NCBI GenBank assembly: GCA_948470475.1
Contig: OX419342.1
Location: 9,775,683 to 9,839,682, forward strand
Direction of reading: 5' to 3'
DNA: 64,000 nt
From: Galaxea fascicularis
Lineage: Eukaryota > Cnidaria > Anthozoa > Scleractinia > Euphylliidae
The position numbers and the translations under genes were made by a program. Position 1 is the stretch's first letter; each line of letters opens with the position of its first letter. Below are positions 10,278-24,200 of the stretch, in pieces. The notes under the pieces were generated by a model that saw only the letters and a program-made list of their open reading frames with translations, was not told the origin of the DNA and searched no databases.

Positions 10278-10636
10278 CTCAAGTTAACAGAGGACTTTCC
10301 CGCGGCAATATTGCTAGAATACCATCTGAGCAAATGGCTAGCAGCACAATTCAGGCTGAATTGATACGAATCACATGTCCGTGCCGTAAGAAGGAGAACG
10401 ACTCCATATGTGAACGTCGAAAAAACCTGTCGTATTATCCCCATAACACAAAACGTATGGTATAAAACACTGGATCCCAATACGTCCGTTTGCGTAGCAG
10501 CGTCGCTAGCGAGGTAAGAAGGTTGAGGGAACGAGCAAGATGTAAACAAAGAGGAATGGCTTTCACTCACCATTCCTCTTTGTTCAGACCGTTCGAATGA
10601 GTCCAACAGTCGTTCCATCAAAATAACATTTCCCAT
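10278..10636 (-). CDS. Possible first exon with organelle-type N-terminus
   Basis: The minus frame is open from an ATG at 10,636 to a good donor, CTTGAG followed by GTATGG, at 10,278. A second ATG at 10,444 would begin MGIIRQVFSTFTYGVVLLLT and end CAASHLLRWYSSNIAAGKSS. This segment is arginine/serine-rich and nearly free of acidic residues, as in mitochondrial targeting presequences. No downstream exon could be joined with confidence. It may be the start of a gene whose remaining exons were lost among the repeats, or a chance frame. Confidence 0.3.
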
Positions 10637-13600
10637 CGGTGTTCAACTTGCTATCCGAAGACCTTAATTCCTTCAACCGCTGAACTCTCGCCTTCAAGCT
10701 TTCCAATCGCTACTCCATTCCCGGTTCGACCGCCAGCTCCAGTGTATAACGGACTCGTGGCGCTCCCGTCGTAACCTCAGGTTTTTTCGAAAGGAAATCG
10801 GCCATGGCAACATAAAATGAAATCGTAAAGCTGGAAACCGGTTAGTGTGCGATTGTAAAAACCGTAACATAGCTCAATTCAAGGTGGAAGACAAGTTGTG
10901 TCGAAAGATACACCCATATATGGCGTTCCATCTCCGCCAAAAATCAAAGTTGTAACGCAACATCCAACTTTACACATCGACATCGGACTGTCTGACTGTG
11001 TCATGTCAACATTAATATTCACGTAAACAAACTTCGAACTTACCAACGCAATGTCGGTAAACTCAAATCAACCTCCAATTTAAACGGCCAACTTTACATT
11101 TCATGTCGACAATACCAAGTTTGTAAGTTTAGACTTCATACTCATATACATGGACTTCTGATATATGGGGCGAGTTTCAAATTTTGAAGTAATCGATAAA
11201 TTGACACCATCACATGAAAGATAACATTGAGATTGGTTGTTTGACCAAGTTTGCATTGATTCTTTTAGGTTGAACAGAGACCAAGTTATGGAAAGCAAAC
11301 CTGGAAAAGTTTAAATCGTCAAAATGGCTTTAGAACGACTTTAGAACGACTCAGCTGCCACAAAGACTTCAAAATAACACAAGCGCAGACTAAGGTAAGC
11401 TTCTTTTATTTAAATCCTTGACTACAAGTTGAATTTAGAGCGATTTTCGAACCATTTTCATACATTCTCTTAAATGACTCAAAACGTAACGCAATACTGT
11501 CACGGATGTAAATCACAAACAACGTCTGGGCTGCCTGTGATATTTGATGCTTGCGTAAATTTAGGCCAAATTTGTGACTTCCCCTGGATCGTTCCCATTA
11601 CCCCTTGCTCTCCCTCGCGCTTCCGCACCGCGTCACGTATGGCACGACTACGTCATCCGTGAGCAATAAAGGGACCTTATAAACAAACTCACTGATACCA
11701 ATCGACATTTGATCGATCGAACTAAAAAAACAACGGCTTGTTGTTTTGTTTTGTTTTGTTTCTTGCTTTCTTTTCTTTCCCTGAACGCCGATGGTAATGG
11801 TAAGCTCGCTCACGTTGACAAGGATTGCGTGACGGGCGCTTTTATCCAACACTGGATGTGACTGAAGGCATGTATTTAAAAATAATCGATACTCAGAAGC
11901 GAGACAATATTCAGAAAGCTGTTCGAGTCGCGATCGAAGTTGGAACCATATAATCTTCCACGGAAGTAAGTATCTGAGGGTTATTAAGCAAAGAGACTAT
12001 ATCACTTTGTCTTACTTTGACTTATTAGTAACGAATTTTAAGTAGGTACCATGTTGGTTCTAAAACTAGCATCGACGTTTCTTGAAATTTTCGGCTTTCG
12101 TCAAGTCCCTAACGATACTTTGAGTAACACGCTGCTTTGTATTCAACATTTCGGCTCCGTTTTATTTCTTCAAAATTTTTTATCCTGGAATCGATTGAAC
12201 TATTGTAGCTAGGTGAAGCTTTATTTATTTAAAGGCGATGTGCATTTCAATATTATGAACATATTCATTCAAAGCTTCAATGGTTGCAGTCATTGCTTTC
12301 AATTGCAATCTGTGTTAATAATTTGACTGGCCATTTTTCGTCCTTGGATAGTGATTGTTTCCCTAAAATGGAATTAAATTGGGCCTTTCGTCGAGCACGT
12401 AGCATGCGTGGGAAGGATTGGTCGTGGTTTTGCGTCCCAGTCGCCGAGCACATTGGAGATTTATAGTGATCTGCGGAAGTAATTTATATACCCAATACCT
12501 GGTTTATATTAACATAGATGCCATCGCAATTCTAGTCGAGGAAATTGGTTGGTTTCTGTTCTGTAATTTATTGTCATGCAACTCAAGCGAGAAAATAAGG
12601 CTTACGTAAACTTTATCGATACATAAGACGGCGTGACATATTCTTACGTTTATAAACACAGGACGTGACTAGAAGAATGTTTTTGAAAGAAAAATTGGAT
12701 ACTTAAAATAGAGTCAAGATTCAAAGTACTTTATTCAAGTCGCTATCGGAATCAGAGCGCCATGGTTGTCTTCTATTAAAGTAAGTGTCGCAGTTGCATA
12801 AGCATTGAGTCTATAAACCTGCGTATTTTATAGTAGGTACAAATAGTACCTTCTAGGTATAAAATTCCTTCCAAACTGAAAAGTAGAACTTGCGTCTGAG
12901 GTCGAAAATTTTGAGCGTAAGCTTCCATCTTCCGTGGAATACTTACCGTTCCTTTGAGTTACAGCAAATGTGAAGACGCCGGTTGACATGTATATGTAGT
13001 TATTAAATTAAGTTTAAGTTTAAGGTTTCAACTCCCCTACAAGCCTGAATTTCTCTTTCCTCCTCTTCATCTTCTTCTTCTCCTTGTTGAATTTTTTTCA
13101 ACACCCTACATTTCATACTCAAATGCGAGTTTGTGGACAAAAGCGTAACTATATGTAATTACCTTAGCGGCACTTTAGAAGATCACAGCTTATAAGTATC
13201 TCTGCAAACTCATTATTCGTGAAAGCAACGCAAAAAGGTACTCGTTATTTGAAATCTGTGCTTCACATGCTCGTATCACTTTCAACTGACAACACGGAAC
13301 ATCTCTGTGGTTAAGCATAATACGCAACGTGTCTCAGTTTTGACTCCAAAACAACTTACAGCCAAAATGCAAGGCAATGTTATTCTTGTTAATCAAAGGC
13401 CAGATGAAAAATTCAGCTACCTATATTGGACGAAATAAAAAGAAAATAGGCAGCGTGCGACTGCATGTGGCTCAGGCTGAATAGAAAACCAAAAGGGTAT
13501 TGTGTTTTGAAAAAATAAATTTGGGAAACAAATAGAGTTTATTTCTGACAATTAATGTACCTGATCTGTGAAATAGATATTTGTCCAGTATTGCGCAATA

Positions 13601-13813
13601 TAGATGGTTACGCTTTCACTCACTCAACGCCATGACATAGTCGGGAAAGCCTTCTCAGAAGGCCTTTCGCCACAAAAATGATGCAAAAAGCACCATAGAT
13701 TGGTTATGTACCGTTTCCTTCAATTTGTCACATAATGTATGGTTATTTTTAGTACTGAGTACTTTGCCATTTTTTTCTTACTTTTGTCTCTTCATTATTT
13801 GCACAGATATGAC
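10637..13813. other. Upstream region of the TRP channel gene
   Basis: No protein-coding region is supported. Possible untranslated exons of the downstream gene end at good donors: CGGAA before GTAAGT near 11,966, and TTAAA before GTAAGT near 12,780. Neither can be proved without transcripts. A CT-rich patch lies at about 13,050-13,085. Confidence 0.35.
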
Positions 13814-16800
13814 ATGGAAGAGAACAGAGAGCAAGAACACTTGACAGTTTTGCCAATCGAAGGCGACCAAGACGTCGGTATGTAGACGAAACGAACAAGG
13901 AAAAGAAACCTAAGAGATAAGACTAGGACTCAAAGACAATATCGAAAACGAAGTGAATCGAAGAAGGAAGGAAATAAAGAAGGAAATGAGGGAGTGGAGG
14001 TTGTGCATGGGATCCATTGGACACCATCCTAGCGTGCCTTGCTTAAGATTTATTTTTTCTCTATTTGCAGAATTTTCCGGTCACGCATTTGGAGCCAAAA
14101 GGTAAGAGGAAGTAAATGAAAAGTGAAGAAGGTCACTAAGACCACAATTAACTGAAAAAAAACTATATATAAATAGTAGCGCTTTTTCGCATTTGTAACG
14201 TAAAGATAAATATGTTTTGAACCCATTAGCAATGGTGTCTGAAAGTAAAATTGCTCAATGCAACGTAAGCGTTGGACACAGTGGAACGCGGAAGTAAGAC
14301 GGTAATGAACAGGTGCAAACCCTGGAACGAGGTTGGCTCAACAGTAAATTTCACTACGGACTCCCATAACCGCATTCGCATTAAACAATTGCCAACACAA
14401 GCTAATCGATTGACATAACACATCCACATTCATAACCGATCACATTACTGTTACTTAATGTTTATTAGTGGTTTGCAATTTACTTTCTCGATTTCGGCTA
14501 CGTTGACAACCTGACTAATATGTCTAATATCCATGTCATTGACAATAAGTAAATTTATTGTTTCCCTCTTCCTTATCCTAAGCATGGCGCTTTTTCTCAA
14601 CTAAAAAACGTTTTAATGGTAGGTGCTCTCAAGATGACATTGAACTTATTAAAATAACAGGGGAGGAAAATGAAGCTGACGGTCGTGGCAATAGGAAAAA
14701 AGGTGCGTAAATGCACGAGAAAATAGGCTGCTTTTACCGTCTACCATCACCATAGGTTTCCACCATTTTTGATTGATTATAAAACGCAGGGAGGGGTTTC
14801 ATTTAGGGCCAGGAACCGGGATGGTACCAGGCTGGCACAGAGCTAGCACCGGGCTGGCTGTGAACGTCGTTTCCCGTTGGCCATGAGCACATAACGGTAA
14901 TATTTTGCAATGAGTAAGTTAAATTCAAACGTACTTGCCCCCTAGTGAAGAGTTTTTGCCTTTCCGATCAAAACCTTAATGAAACCCCTGCCCAAGTGAT
15001 CAGTTCATATACTTATTGCAACCCGGCATTCCACAAGAGGTAAAACACGATTGGTAACAAGGAAATCCTTGTGTTAAGCGTTTCCCTCCTTCTGACCATG
15101 TTGTTGTTTTAGGTGGAGAATTACCTTTTAAACTACCGAGAAAGCACAAACTTTTATCGAAACTTCGAACTTAACCTAAAACCCGACTCCACAAGTGCCA
15201 GAATTTTCTTCGTGAGCTTAGGGACTAATTTAATACGCTCGTTGAGGTAAGGAACCGCAGTAAAACATGTGGGGGCTTACTCCATGACATATGTTTTGAT
15301 TGCCTTTTAGCTCAATACTATTGCCGTTTGACATTGAGAATTTATTACATAGCTCTAAGGCTAACTGAGCATATGTCGTCCAACCCGCAGTACTATGTGA
15401 AAGCAACTCACCCTGTTTTGCAAGGCAGCTGATTACTTGCGCCGATCTTACGTCTACACATTTTGCTTTTGTCCCAAATGTGCCATTCCAGACTTTAAAC
15501 TTACAGCAGACGCTAAGCAGAGAACTCATAAATATGCGGCGGCTCACAGTTGCTGGACTGCATAAAAATATCGCGAAAATCCCCTTTTCGTTTGAGTTCC
15601 TGTGTATAATACTTTATGGCTTGTGCAGATGTCTTAAGTGGGCAAACGATAAAAAGGTTTGAAAAAAAGTGACATACAATTAGTGTCAATCATTTGCCAG
15701 AGCAAAACCGACACGCACAAGAGGGCCTTGTTTGGGCCCTTAAGGAGGCTCGCAGCAGTTTTTTTTTTTTTGGCTTAGGGGTGTACCTTTTGAAATCAAA
15801 ATTTCTTGTAGAAGACAAGCTTCGATTTCCTTGAAACTACAACATATTTTCAACATATTTTACTTTTGTCATAGTTTTATAAATGAATATTTGATCCGAA
15901 GTGCCTTACTTTTTCGGTCGTCATTTCTGCGTAGCTTTGTTGTATTTTTATGCAAAAATAATGGAATTTTAACGTTTAAAAAATGAGACATTAAAACACG
16001 TTGAGTGAAATCGCGTTTCCGAGGACCAAAAAATCCAAAATTTTCCAGGGGAGGAAGGCCCTGGGTCCTGCTACGTGGGCGCCGCCTTCGGCGGCACCTT
16101 TTATCGAACCCCCTTTTGTTAAAACCTGGTTTCGTCCCAGCTGTCCAAAAGAAAAAAAAATGGACGCAGGCTGGGGAACAGGTTCTGCGAACATCTGCGC
16201 TCCGTCAAAAAGAATGTGGACCTGCCCGTGGTCAAATATTTCTCTTGCTCTCCTGGACACACAGCAGCTGAGAAAACATGATGGTGTCCCTGATTTAGAC
16301 AGGAAAGCATGTGAAGGGAGAGTAGCCCTGAAACGTCTGAACTTTATATATTCAAACCATAAATTATTTAAAGCTTTAAGACCTCACGATTTTTATCATA
16401 TTTGAATTCTATTACAGCTTATAACTTACCTGACGTGTAGCGCAATTTTTATATTAAATGTTGTATGCCCACTTTATCTCTTGGTTAGGATACTTGGACA
16501 AAGAAAATCAGTTATTGTCACTTATCGATGAAGGGTATTTTGAAGACGTTCAGGAAAAGGTAACAGCAAAGTCTTTAATGAACGATGGAAAGAACCCTCT
16601 ATTACTAGCAATTAAGGTAAGTCAAGTAGAAATACGTACATATAGGGGGGCAAGGATGGCGCAGTGGTGAGAGTACTCGCCTCCCACCAATGTGACCCGC
16701 GGGTTGAAGCCCCGATCTCGGCATCATATGTGGGTTGAGTTTGTTGTTGGTTCTCGTACTTGCTCCGTTTATCTGGAGTACGAGGACATATGAGAGAGAG

Positions 16801-19800
16801 TTTTCGAGCGGTTTGGACTGAAAAATCTGCAGCTGAAGTTTGTTACTGCTGTTGATGTTAGTCGATTATATATTTAGTTCACTTTAATTTATTTTGGTTT
16901 CTTATTTCCTCGCTCGAGTTAAAATAGATTCTCGGATACACCCCGCCGGTGTTTTAGTGTTTTTGCGATCTACTCGAGTCCTTTATCTGCGTTGTGAAAC
17001 AGCCTTTAGTTGAACTTGTTCCTTCGATTGAAGTGCGTAAGAGAATAACGAGTCGATGATTGTATTTGTTTTCCTTTTCCGTTTATTCTAGCTCTTTCAG
17101 ACGTAATTAGGCCTGGTTTCCATATGATCTTAACAGTCTGAGATGGATCTGCGACACGATCAGCGACAGAATCGTTGATCGGTCTGTGTCACGTCGCAGA
17201 CAAATGAAAACATTCGTCCCCGGCGTCTACGGCGGTCTGCGGCACAAGGTCTGGGCGATCGGGAAAGTAGACCAAGATTCACGATCACCCAGACTGTGAG
17301 CCGCACACCGCCGCAGACGCCGACGTCTATCGTGTCGCTGAATTCGCCGACCGTTACGATTAAGTGGAAACCAGGCTTTACTTCGGTTATCTGCGTTTTC
17401 GCTTTAGACAATCCTTTTTATGTAGCACTTGTTTAGCCTTAAGCTCTAAGGCTTGGCATTTTGTCGTTTGGGATGTATTTTAGTTTGACGTTACAGTGAA
17501 AGCCAGCCAACAACAACAACTTTATTTATCTTTACATATGAAAGTTAAGGGTAGTTTGCCCCGCAAATAGCTGAGAAGCTAGTCGTGGCGGGGCAAGACA
17601 AATACATATACAACTCAGATGAGTAGCTTAAGAAACAAAAAAAGAACCTTAAATTAAAACAAGCCTTTGAGATTATTACAACTTCAAAAAAAATAAATAA
17701 ATAAATAAAATAATAATAATAATGAATAAATAGATAAATAAATAAAACGAAGACCTAGTTAACACAGCGCTTACTGACATACAATGAAGAAAAGGAAAGA
17801 AAAACAAACATTAATTAAAGAGATTAAAAACTGGATCTATATACCTACTTTTTTAATGATCATGGGGATTTGAATATAGTCATCCTCCTTTTCTGAAATA
17901 TCAAATAACAATTTGCGAAGAACTCGTTTGAAAGTTTTTTTAGGAAGGTCCGTTATATAGCGTGGTATCTTATTCCACAGTTTTACTCCGAGTCGAGAAA
18001 AGGAATTGTTAAGTATTTCGAGTCTAGAACTTTTAACAGCGAACTTTCCGTTAACGGACCAATTCATCAGGAACGATTGTAAGTCCCAAGTACAACTGGA
18101 GAAAAAATGCTTGTGCAAAATTTTTAGGGGCAAACAAAGTGTATTATGGGAAGGTGGAAGTGGCGAATAGGCATTCTTCTGTTACATTTGAACTAACGGT
18201 GACCCGGGATTTATATTTGCCAGGTCGCTGAAAGGCTTTACAGTAGGGCAGCCAAGAACGAGATTCATCGTGCTGAATTCACTGGCTTAGCCAACGAAGT
18301 AGAAGAGTTCATATTGCGTTTCCTTGATCCATTGTTAAACTTCCACTCCTCTCGTCAAGCTTTTATTGATGATCCCCAAACAGGCGTCATTTTAGAAACT
18401 GCCGTCAACCTTGAGCAAAGGAAGGTAATGCTTCAAATAAGGAATTAATTATCACTAGAATTTCTGCAGTGATGTAAATCGGTTTCAGCTATTTGATAGA
18501 AGCACCATTTGATTTGTACTTAACTGAGAAAAGCAGACTTAGTTAATACAAAGCCTCAGTTGCCCAAGTGTTGTTGTTGTTTTTTTTTTAATTTTGCACT
18601 ACTCGAAATAATTTATGGGGGAGATCTCTTTAAAAATATGTTCATTTATATTCCGTGAACAATTTTCACAGTCGTGTCATATAAATATAGAGTTGTGACA
18701 TCAGGCTGCTATTCCTTTGAATTATTTTGTAACTGTGCTTACAAAACGTTATCTAGGTACATAATATTTTCAATCCTCTACTTCCGAGTCGTCGGCCAGA
18801 CAAAACTCAATATGATCAATTCCCCCTCTTAATCTTTCATTTATATTTTTGTGTGGGGAGCCACAGACAATTCCAACGTCATGAGAGGATTTCTTTTGTA
18901 GGTACAAAAACTTTGAAGGAGATCACAGTAATGTACAGAACACTAAATCGATCCCATTTCACTGTTATTATGAGCCAGTTGGAAGATTCTGGTAAACTTA
19001 AGAGATCTCAAGAATGGATAGCAGAGAAGTTGAAACATGTGTAAGGGCGGGTGCTCGTATCCACTACTGACATTATGCCTCTTCTACACAAGTCAGTCAT
19101 TAAGTATACGGTTAACGATTTCTATTGTTTTCTTTTTAATCATAGTACAGTATTGGATTTCATTATTTTAATTTTCGCGCATTTCATTCTTAGCGAGCGA
19201 GTATTAAGTTTCGCGATTTTTAGTTAATATCGAAAATCATTAACAAAAAATAGGTCAGAATAAGTTCTTGACTTAAATTCCTTTGAAGATATGAAGGAGG
19301 AGCAGAATCCACATTATTCACTGCCGCCCTTACGAAAGTGGCCATTTGACTGTGCCCACTTCTATTAAACATTTTTTTTTTGTTCTTTTCTGTTATATTC
19401 AGTTTTTCGACCACCCTGTCATCATAGACCTAATGAGAGAAAGATGGTTTGGTCGCCTTCGCTACTTGGCATCGTCAAAAATATGGTGGCTAGTTCTCAA
19501 CATTTGGTGTCTTATTGACATTGTGCTTTTTCCTGTTATGTTTCTCTTGGCGTTTGTATTAGGTATTGTAATGCGACAATTCTAGACCATGTAATTCACA
19601 GGACTGGTATACAGATCTTTATCAGATATGTGGATTTCACATTCAGTATTCAAGTTGATATTTCGTAATTGATCCATTCATTCTTCCCATGTTACATGTC
19701 ATCGCCCACACCAATTTTGCGGACCGTGAAAACGATCATTTCATTATCTATTTATTTATTTATTTATTGTATTCTTGCTGAGTTTCACTCTTTAAATTTA

Positions 19801-21223
19801 TTTCACGGCTCGAAAAGGAAAAGGCCATATCTCATAGAAAAAGTAAAACTAGCAAGTTCTATTTCTTACTCGAGTTTTCCTCAGCCCATTTCTGGGCTAA
19901 AAATTGGACTTAGGGCTAATGCGGACATTAACAATTTGCACACTAGATATAGGTGCATGTGGATTATTACGAATTATTTTACGACAATAGCTGATACTTT
20001 TTCTCCTTTAACTCAACAGAATGCATATCCAGACGTAAGGGTACAAGATTCAAGCGTCTCAATCGTTGTAAGTTTAGTCAGATCAGAGAGACAAGGCACT
20101 TAAAACATTTCTCAAGATTAGGTTTACATTCTGGTTTGCAGTTAATGTCTGTGAAAGAGAAAGTGGGATCGGATCTCAAAGTGAGTTTCACCAACGTGGT
20201 TTAAATGAAGTGTTCAGGCTACTGACAACAGCCCTAATATTACTTGGTTTAAAAAAAATATATAATATTTGTCAAGTCACGGGTAGTAAACGAGACTTTT
20301 TAATTGGTCTGAACAAAACGAAGATCAAAGGGAAAAAAAGACCTATTATTTTAGTCAAACTGGCCAGCGAGATGTCACCTTTTCCCAAGAACCTCTGTTA
20401 GTCTAGTCGTAAAACATTTAAGAAGGCCTTTTGTGACATTAAGGTGGATGCGGGCTAAATCAACGATGTTGATTAAAGTTTTTCTGGTTAGTGTCACCAC
20501 TAATCTCATCACATTGCGTAAGCAAATAACAGTAAATTTTGGGAGCCAGTGAGAAAAGGAAAATTTGAAATAAAGGCCCCCCATCCTCGAAGGATCTCGG
20601 CGCAAAATAAACTTTCGGAAACCAATCTAAACTGTGTTCGTCGGAACGGGAACCCTTGAAAGAGGAACAGTTGCCGATAAATTGCATTTTAATCCCAATA
20701 CACGTGGACTTTGTTTGTCTGTTTTAACGCACGTAGTTGAATTATGAAAAATTTATGAACATGGCGTATTTCAGAACATGCTTCAAATGTTGTGCCATTT
20801 GCTTGTTTATAGCTAGCGAAAGTCCACAATAATGAAAATGTTCATGACGCGTCACATTTATGCACATGTCGTCATTTTCAATAATCGCAAAGAAAAGCGC
20901 GTGTACCGCGAAAATGTGAGCCTTCTCGGGGGATCCCGTCTAAACTGTCACGTGTTTGGACACTATGACAACCTAAACATGAGCAGACTACACCAACCGC
21001 CATGTGAATGCAGGACCTACATTGGTAGAATGGCCTGGTGAACGGCAAACAATATGATAGGGCTCATGTTGTAATGCTTTTGCAGTAATACTGTGAGAGT
21101 TATGCTGGTGTGAAACCAAAACCATTTTTAAGATACAAGATATAGGGCTTGTATGTGGAGTTTAGTGATTTCATATATATCATCTACATTCATCTCTTTC
21201 ACGGGAACATGTGAACCTACGAT

Positions 21224-21270
<47 letters not shown>

Positions 21271-24200
21271 ATCGCACCGGTATCGGGACCCCACGGGTTC
21301 AAACCCTGTTGAAGTCTTGAATGCTTTTTTTTTTTTTTCAAGATTTATTGCGCAATTGCATAAATAACACAACGCGCCTTTGAACTGTATTAGCCTGACT
21401 GGGTGCTCTAAGAGATGATCGTTGTCGTTACGCCTTTCATCTTAAGTTGCTTCACTTTATCTATTATTTTCTGTTATTTGTAGAACAGACCTGCAATTAT
21501 CTTCAACTTTTAAGACGTGCGTATTACATTATTTTAACACTCACAACAACTTTGCCAAGAATAATCATATACAGTTAGGCTTACCAAGTCTCGCACGTGT
21601 AGGAAACTTCTGAAACCACGATCTTCTGATATGCCAACAGTCACATCATTAATTTCAAATTATTTCTTTCTTTTCAGCACTTCATAGAGCCAGCAAAACT
21701 TTCACAAATTACAAGAAAAATTTTGTGATTCCCTATTTCGTCTTTGTCAGAGATATGTTAAGCTACCTGGCTCTCCTCGGTCTTCACTTTGCAATGTGCG
21801 TCCAGCCTTCACAACTCAAATTCAGCAGTCTGGAGTGGACCATTATGGTTTTTCTCTTTGGCCGCCTCTTGATAGAAATAAAGCAGTTTACAGATATGGG
21901 CTGGAAACGTTCAAACGGAGGGCAAATGAAACTAATAGCTCTGAGGAATTATGTCAGGTACACAATTCAATGATTTGCTTATTTGGCACGTTAGGTAGCT
22001 ACAGTAGGTAGACATGTAAGTTCCCGTCTCTGGCATGATGGAGAGCTAACAACTCATACTTATGAGCCGTGGTCGATCTTAATCTGCATTCTTCACTTGC
22101 AACATTTTGAGTCATGGCTTTATGCTTCTCCTGAATCTTACATTGTTTTAAGACATCTGATTGTCTAACTGGCGTAGCAATTTGGTCAGACTGCTTTTGA
22201 ATGTCAGTTTGGAATGGTGGAAATGTGCCAGCTTGCGGCTCCACTACCTTCGATGATACAGGTTAATTAAGGTCATTCCTCAGAAATAAAAGTCGCACTA
22301 GATTTTATATGAAACTTTCCCGGGTGGTTGTGAAAGTCAAGAAATGCAATGAAAAGAGAGGGTCCCCGTGTCCGTTTTCATGCTTTGAGGCCTTAAGTTA
22401 TACCAACTTTGGTAAATTGTTAGCACAACTTATGCAGATAGCCGGCCGAAAGTGGTCTGAGACTCTATAATTTACAAAAACGGGACAGAAGCAATGGGAT
22501 ATAGGTTTTATTTTGTCAAACGTACGTCATGGTCGAAGTTGATCCTCTCAAAGGTGAAGAAAACACGAACTAATGAAAGATTAGTCGTGTTTTTTGCGTC
22601 TTTACTTTACCGTTGAAGCTTCAATAGTGTCATCGTAAAGGAGATCTTCCGTGAATAATGAAAAACTGGACAATAAAAAATTCTCCAAATCTGGATATGT
22701 CATGGAGAATTGCATTTTCTTTCAATACGAGGAATAAAACGCATAGGTCCCCATACTTGTTTGGGAGGAAATCGCCATTTACCTATTTCTAGGAGATAAG
22801 TCCTTCACGAAACCTGCAGTGTTTTGAACATGCACGCGCTCGTGCGCGTGCTGCTGACGCAAAAAATTGTGCGCGGTAAGGATGCGCGATGCAATTCAGA
22901 GGAATTAACTTCAATCTCGTACCCAGAGCCCACGTGTCTTTTGGTCAGCGCCAGGACACGGAGCTCTGGAATAATCAATTTTCAGACTCCAAGATTTTAG
23001 GAGTTCCGGTTTCAAGGCGCATGTGTGCCGTTGTTTACAACATGGCGTACAGAGGTAAAGTCGATGTGGATGCGTTCCATGAAGGCATTCAATACGCACT
23101 GGAAAAGCTAGGAAAGTCGAATTTGGCTTTGTAAAAACAGCAGTACCACATTTTGAAAGCGGTTGTGATGGTGAAAAGAGATGTTTTAGCGGTTTTGCCG
23201 ATTGGTTTTCGCAAGTATCTTATATACCAAAGTTTGGGTTGCATCTTCGATTTGCTGAGAAGTGACTCCGATTCCCAACACGGAGCTCTGAACCTTCGAC
23301 AAAATGCTCAGATAATTTTCGCACATCCAGTGCCAGATCATGAGGGACAGCCGGACTCTCCAGAAATTATTTGAAGACCATGAGTGTTGGTCCAGTCGAG
23401 GTTTGAACCCGCGACCTCCTGCACGGCAGTCCGGTGCTTTACCAACTGAGCTCACCGATAGGTGGTTTCGATGTCAACTTACTACACTGTATTTACATGA
23501 TGTCAACTAAATATTGTTGGAAGGGCATCAACTATGAGATTTTATTTATTATTTATTTATTTATTTCCTCCAATTCCTAGGCGATAACTATTAGATGTTA
23601 AATGTCAGGGAATGACAGAATTGAATCCTACTTATATTATGCAAAAGCCCATTTTCTTAGATGCATGACCAGAACCAAGGACCACTGCATTGACTTTCTG
23701 TACTAGGGGCAACTTCCTGTTTCTGTATGGATCAGTAAAATAAAGTTTTAATTTTTTTTTATCTTGTTTTTGTATTTGTCACTCAGTATCTTGCAGTAAA
23801 TTTATAGCTGTGCCTATAGAGCAATTAATTAGACTTGTAACTCAAATGGGCTATGATTCAGTAACCCATGAGATTGAAGGGTCTAAATTGTTTTAGTATC
23901 AACCAACTAGTTAGAAATCAACCAACAAGCTAGAAAGTCATGTTTTACAATTTATGTATGTACAAACACTTATTCAGAGAAGTAAGGTAAATTGTTTACT
24001 TTTTGTTACACATGGTGCTACTAGGTGGGCTGTCTACCTATTGTAGCATATATAACCAATTACAATGCAGGATTACTAATAGACAACAAGTTTGTTGATA
24101 TGTAAAACAATATTTTGAGGGTGGACAAACTGAAAGTGAGGAGGAGGGAATTGAGGATTGCTCATCGGGAGGGCTAACTTTCAGGCACAATCTAAATGTA

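Noticed and set aside
16001..16405. 134-codon open frame in a TRP intron
   Set aside because: It starts at TTG, has no recognised motif, and frames on both strands are open because of composition. It may be an old repeat but cannot be supported as a gene.
18853..19044. Extra TRP exon (KTLKEITVMYRTLNRSHF...)
   Set aside because: The exons at 18,424 and 19,403 already join in phase and fit the channel alignment; this stretch has no good donor.
21243..21314. Functional tRNA-Thr gene
   Set aside because: The anticodon stem has two mismatches, the GGT anticodon is not normal in eukaryotes, and a SINE tail follows.
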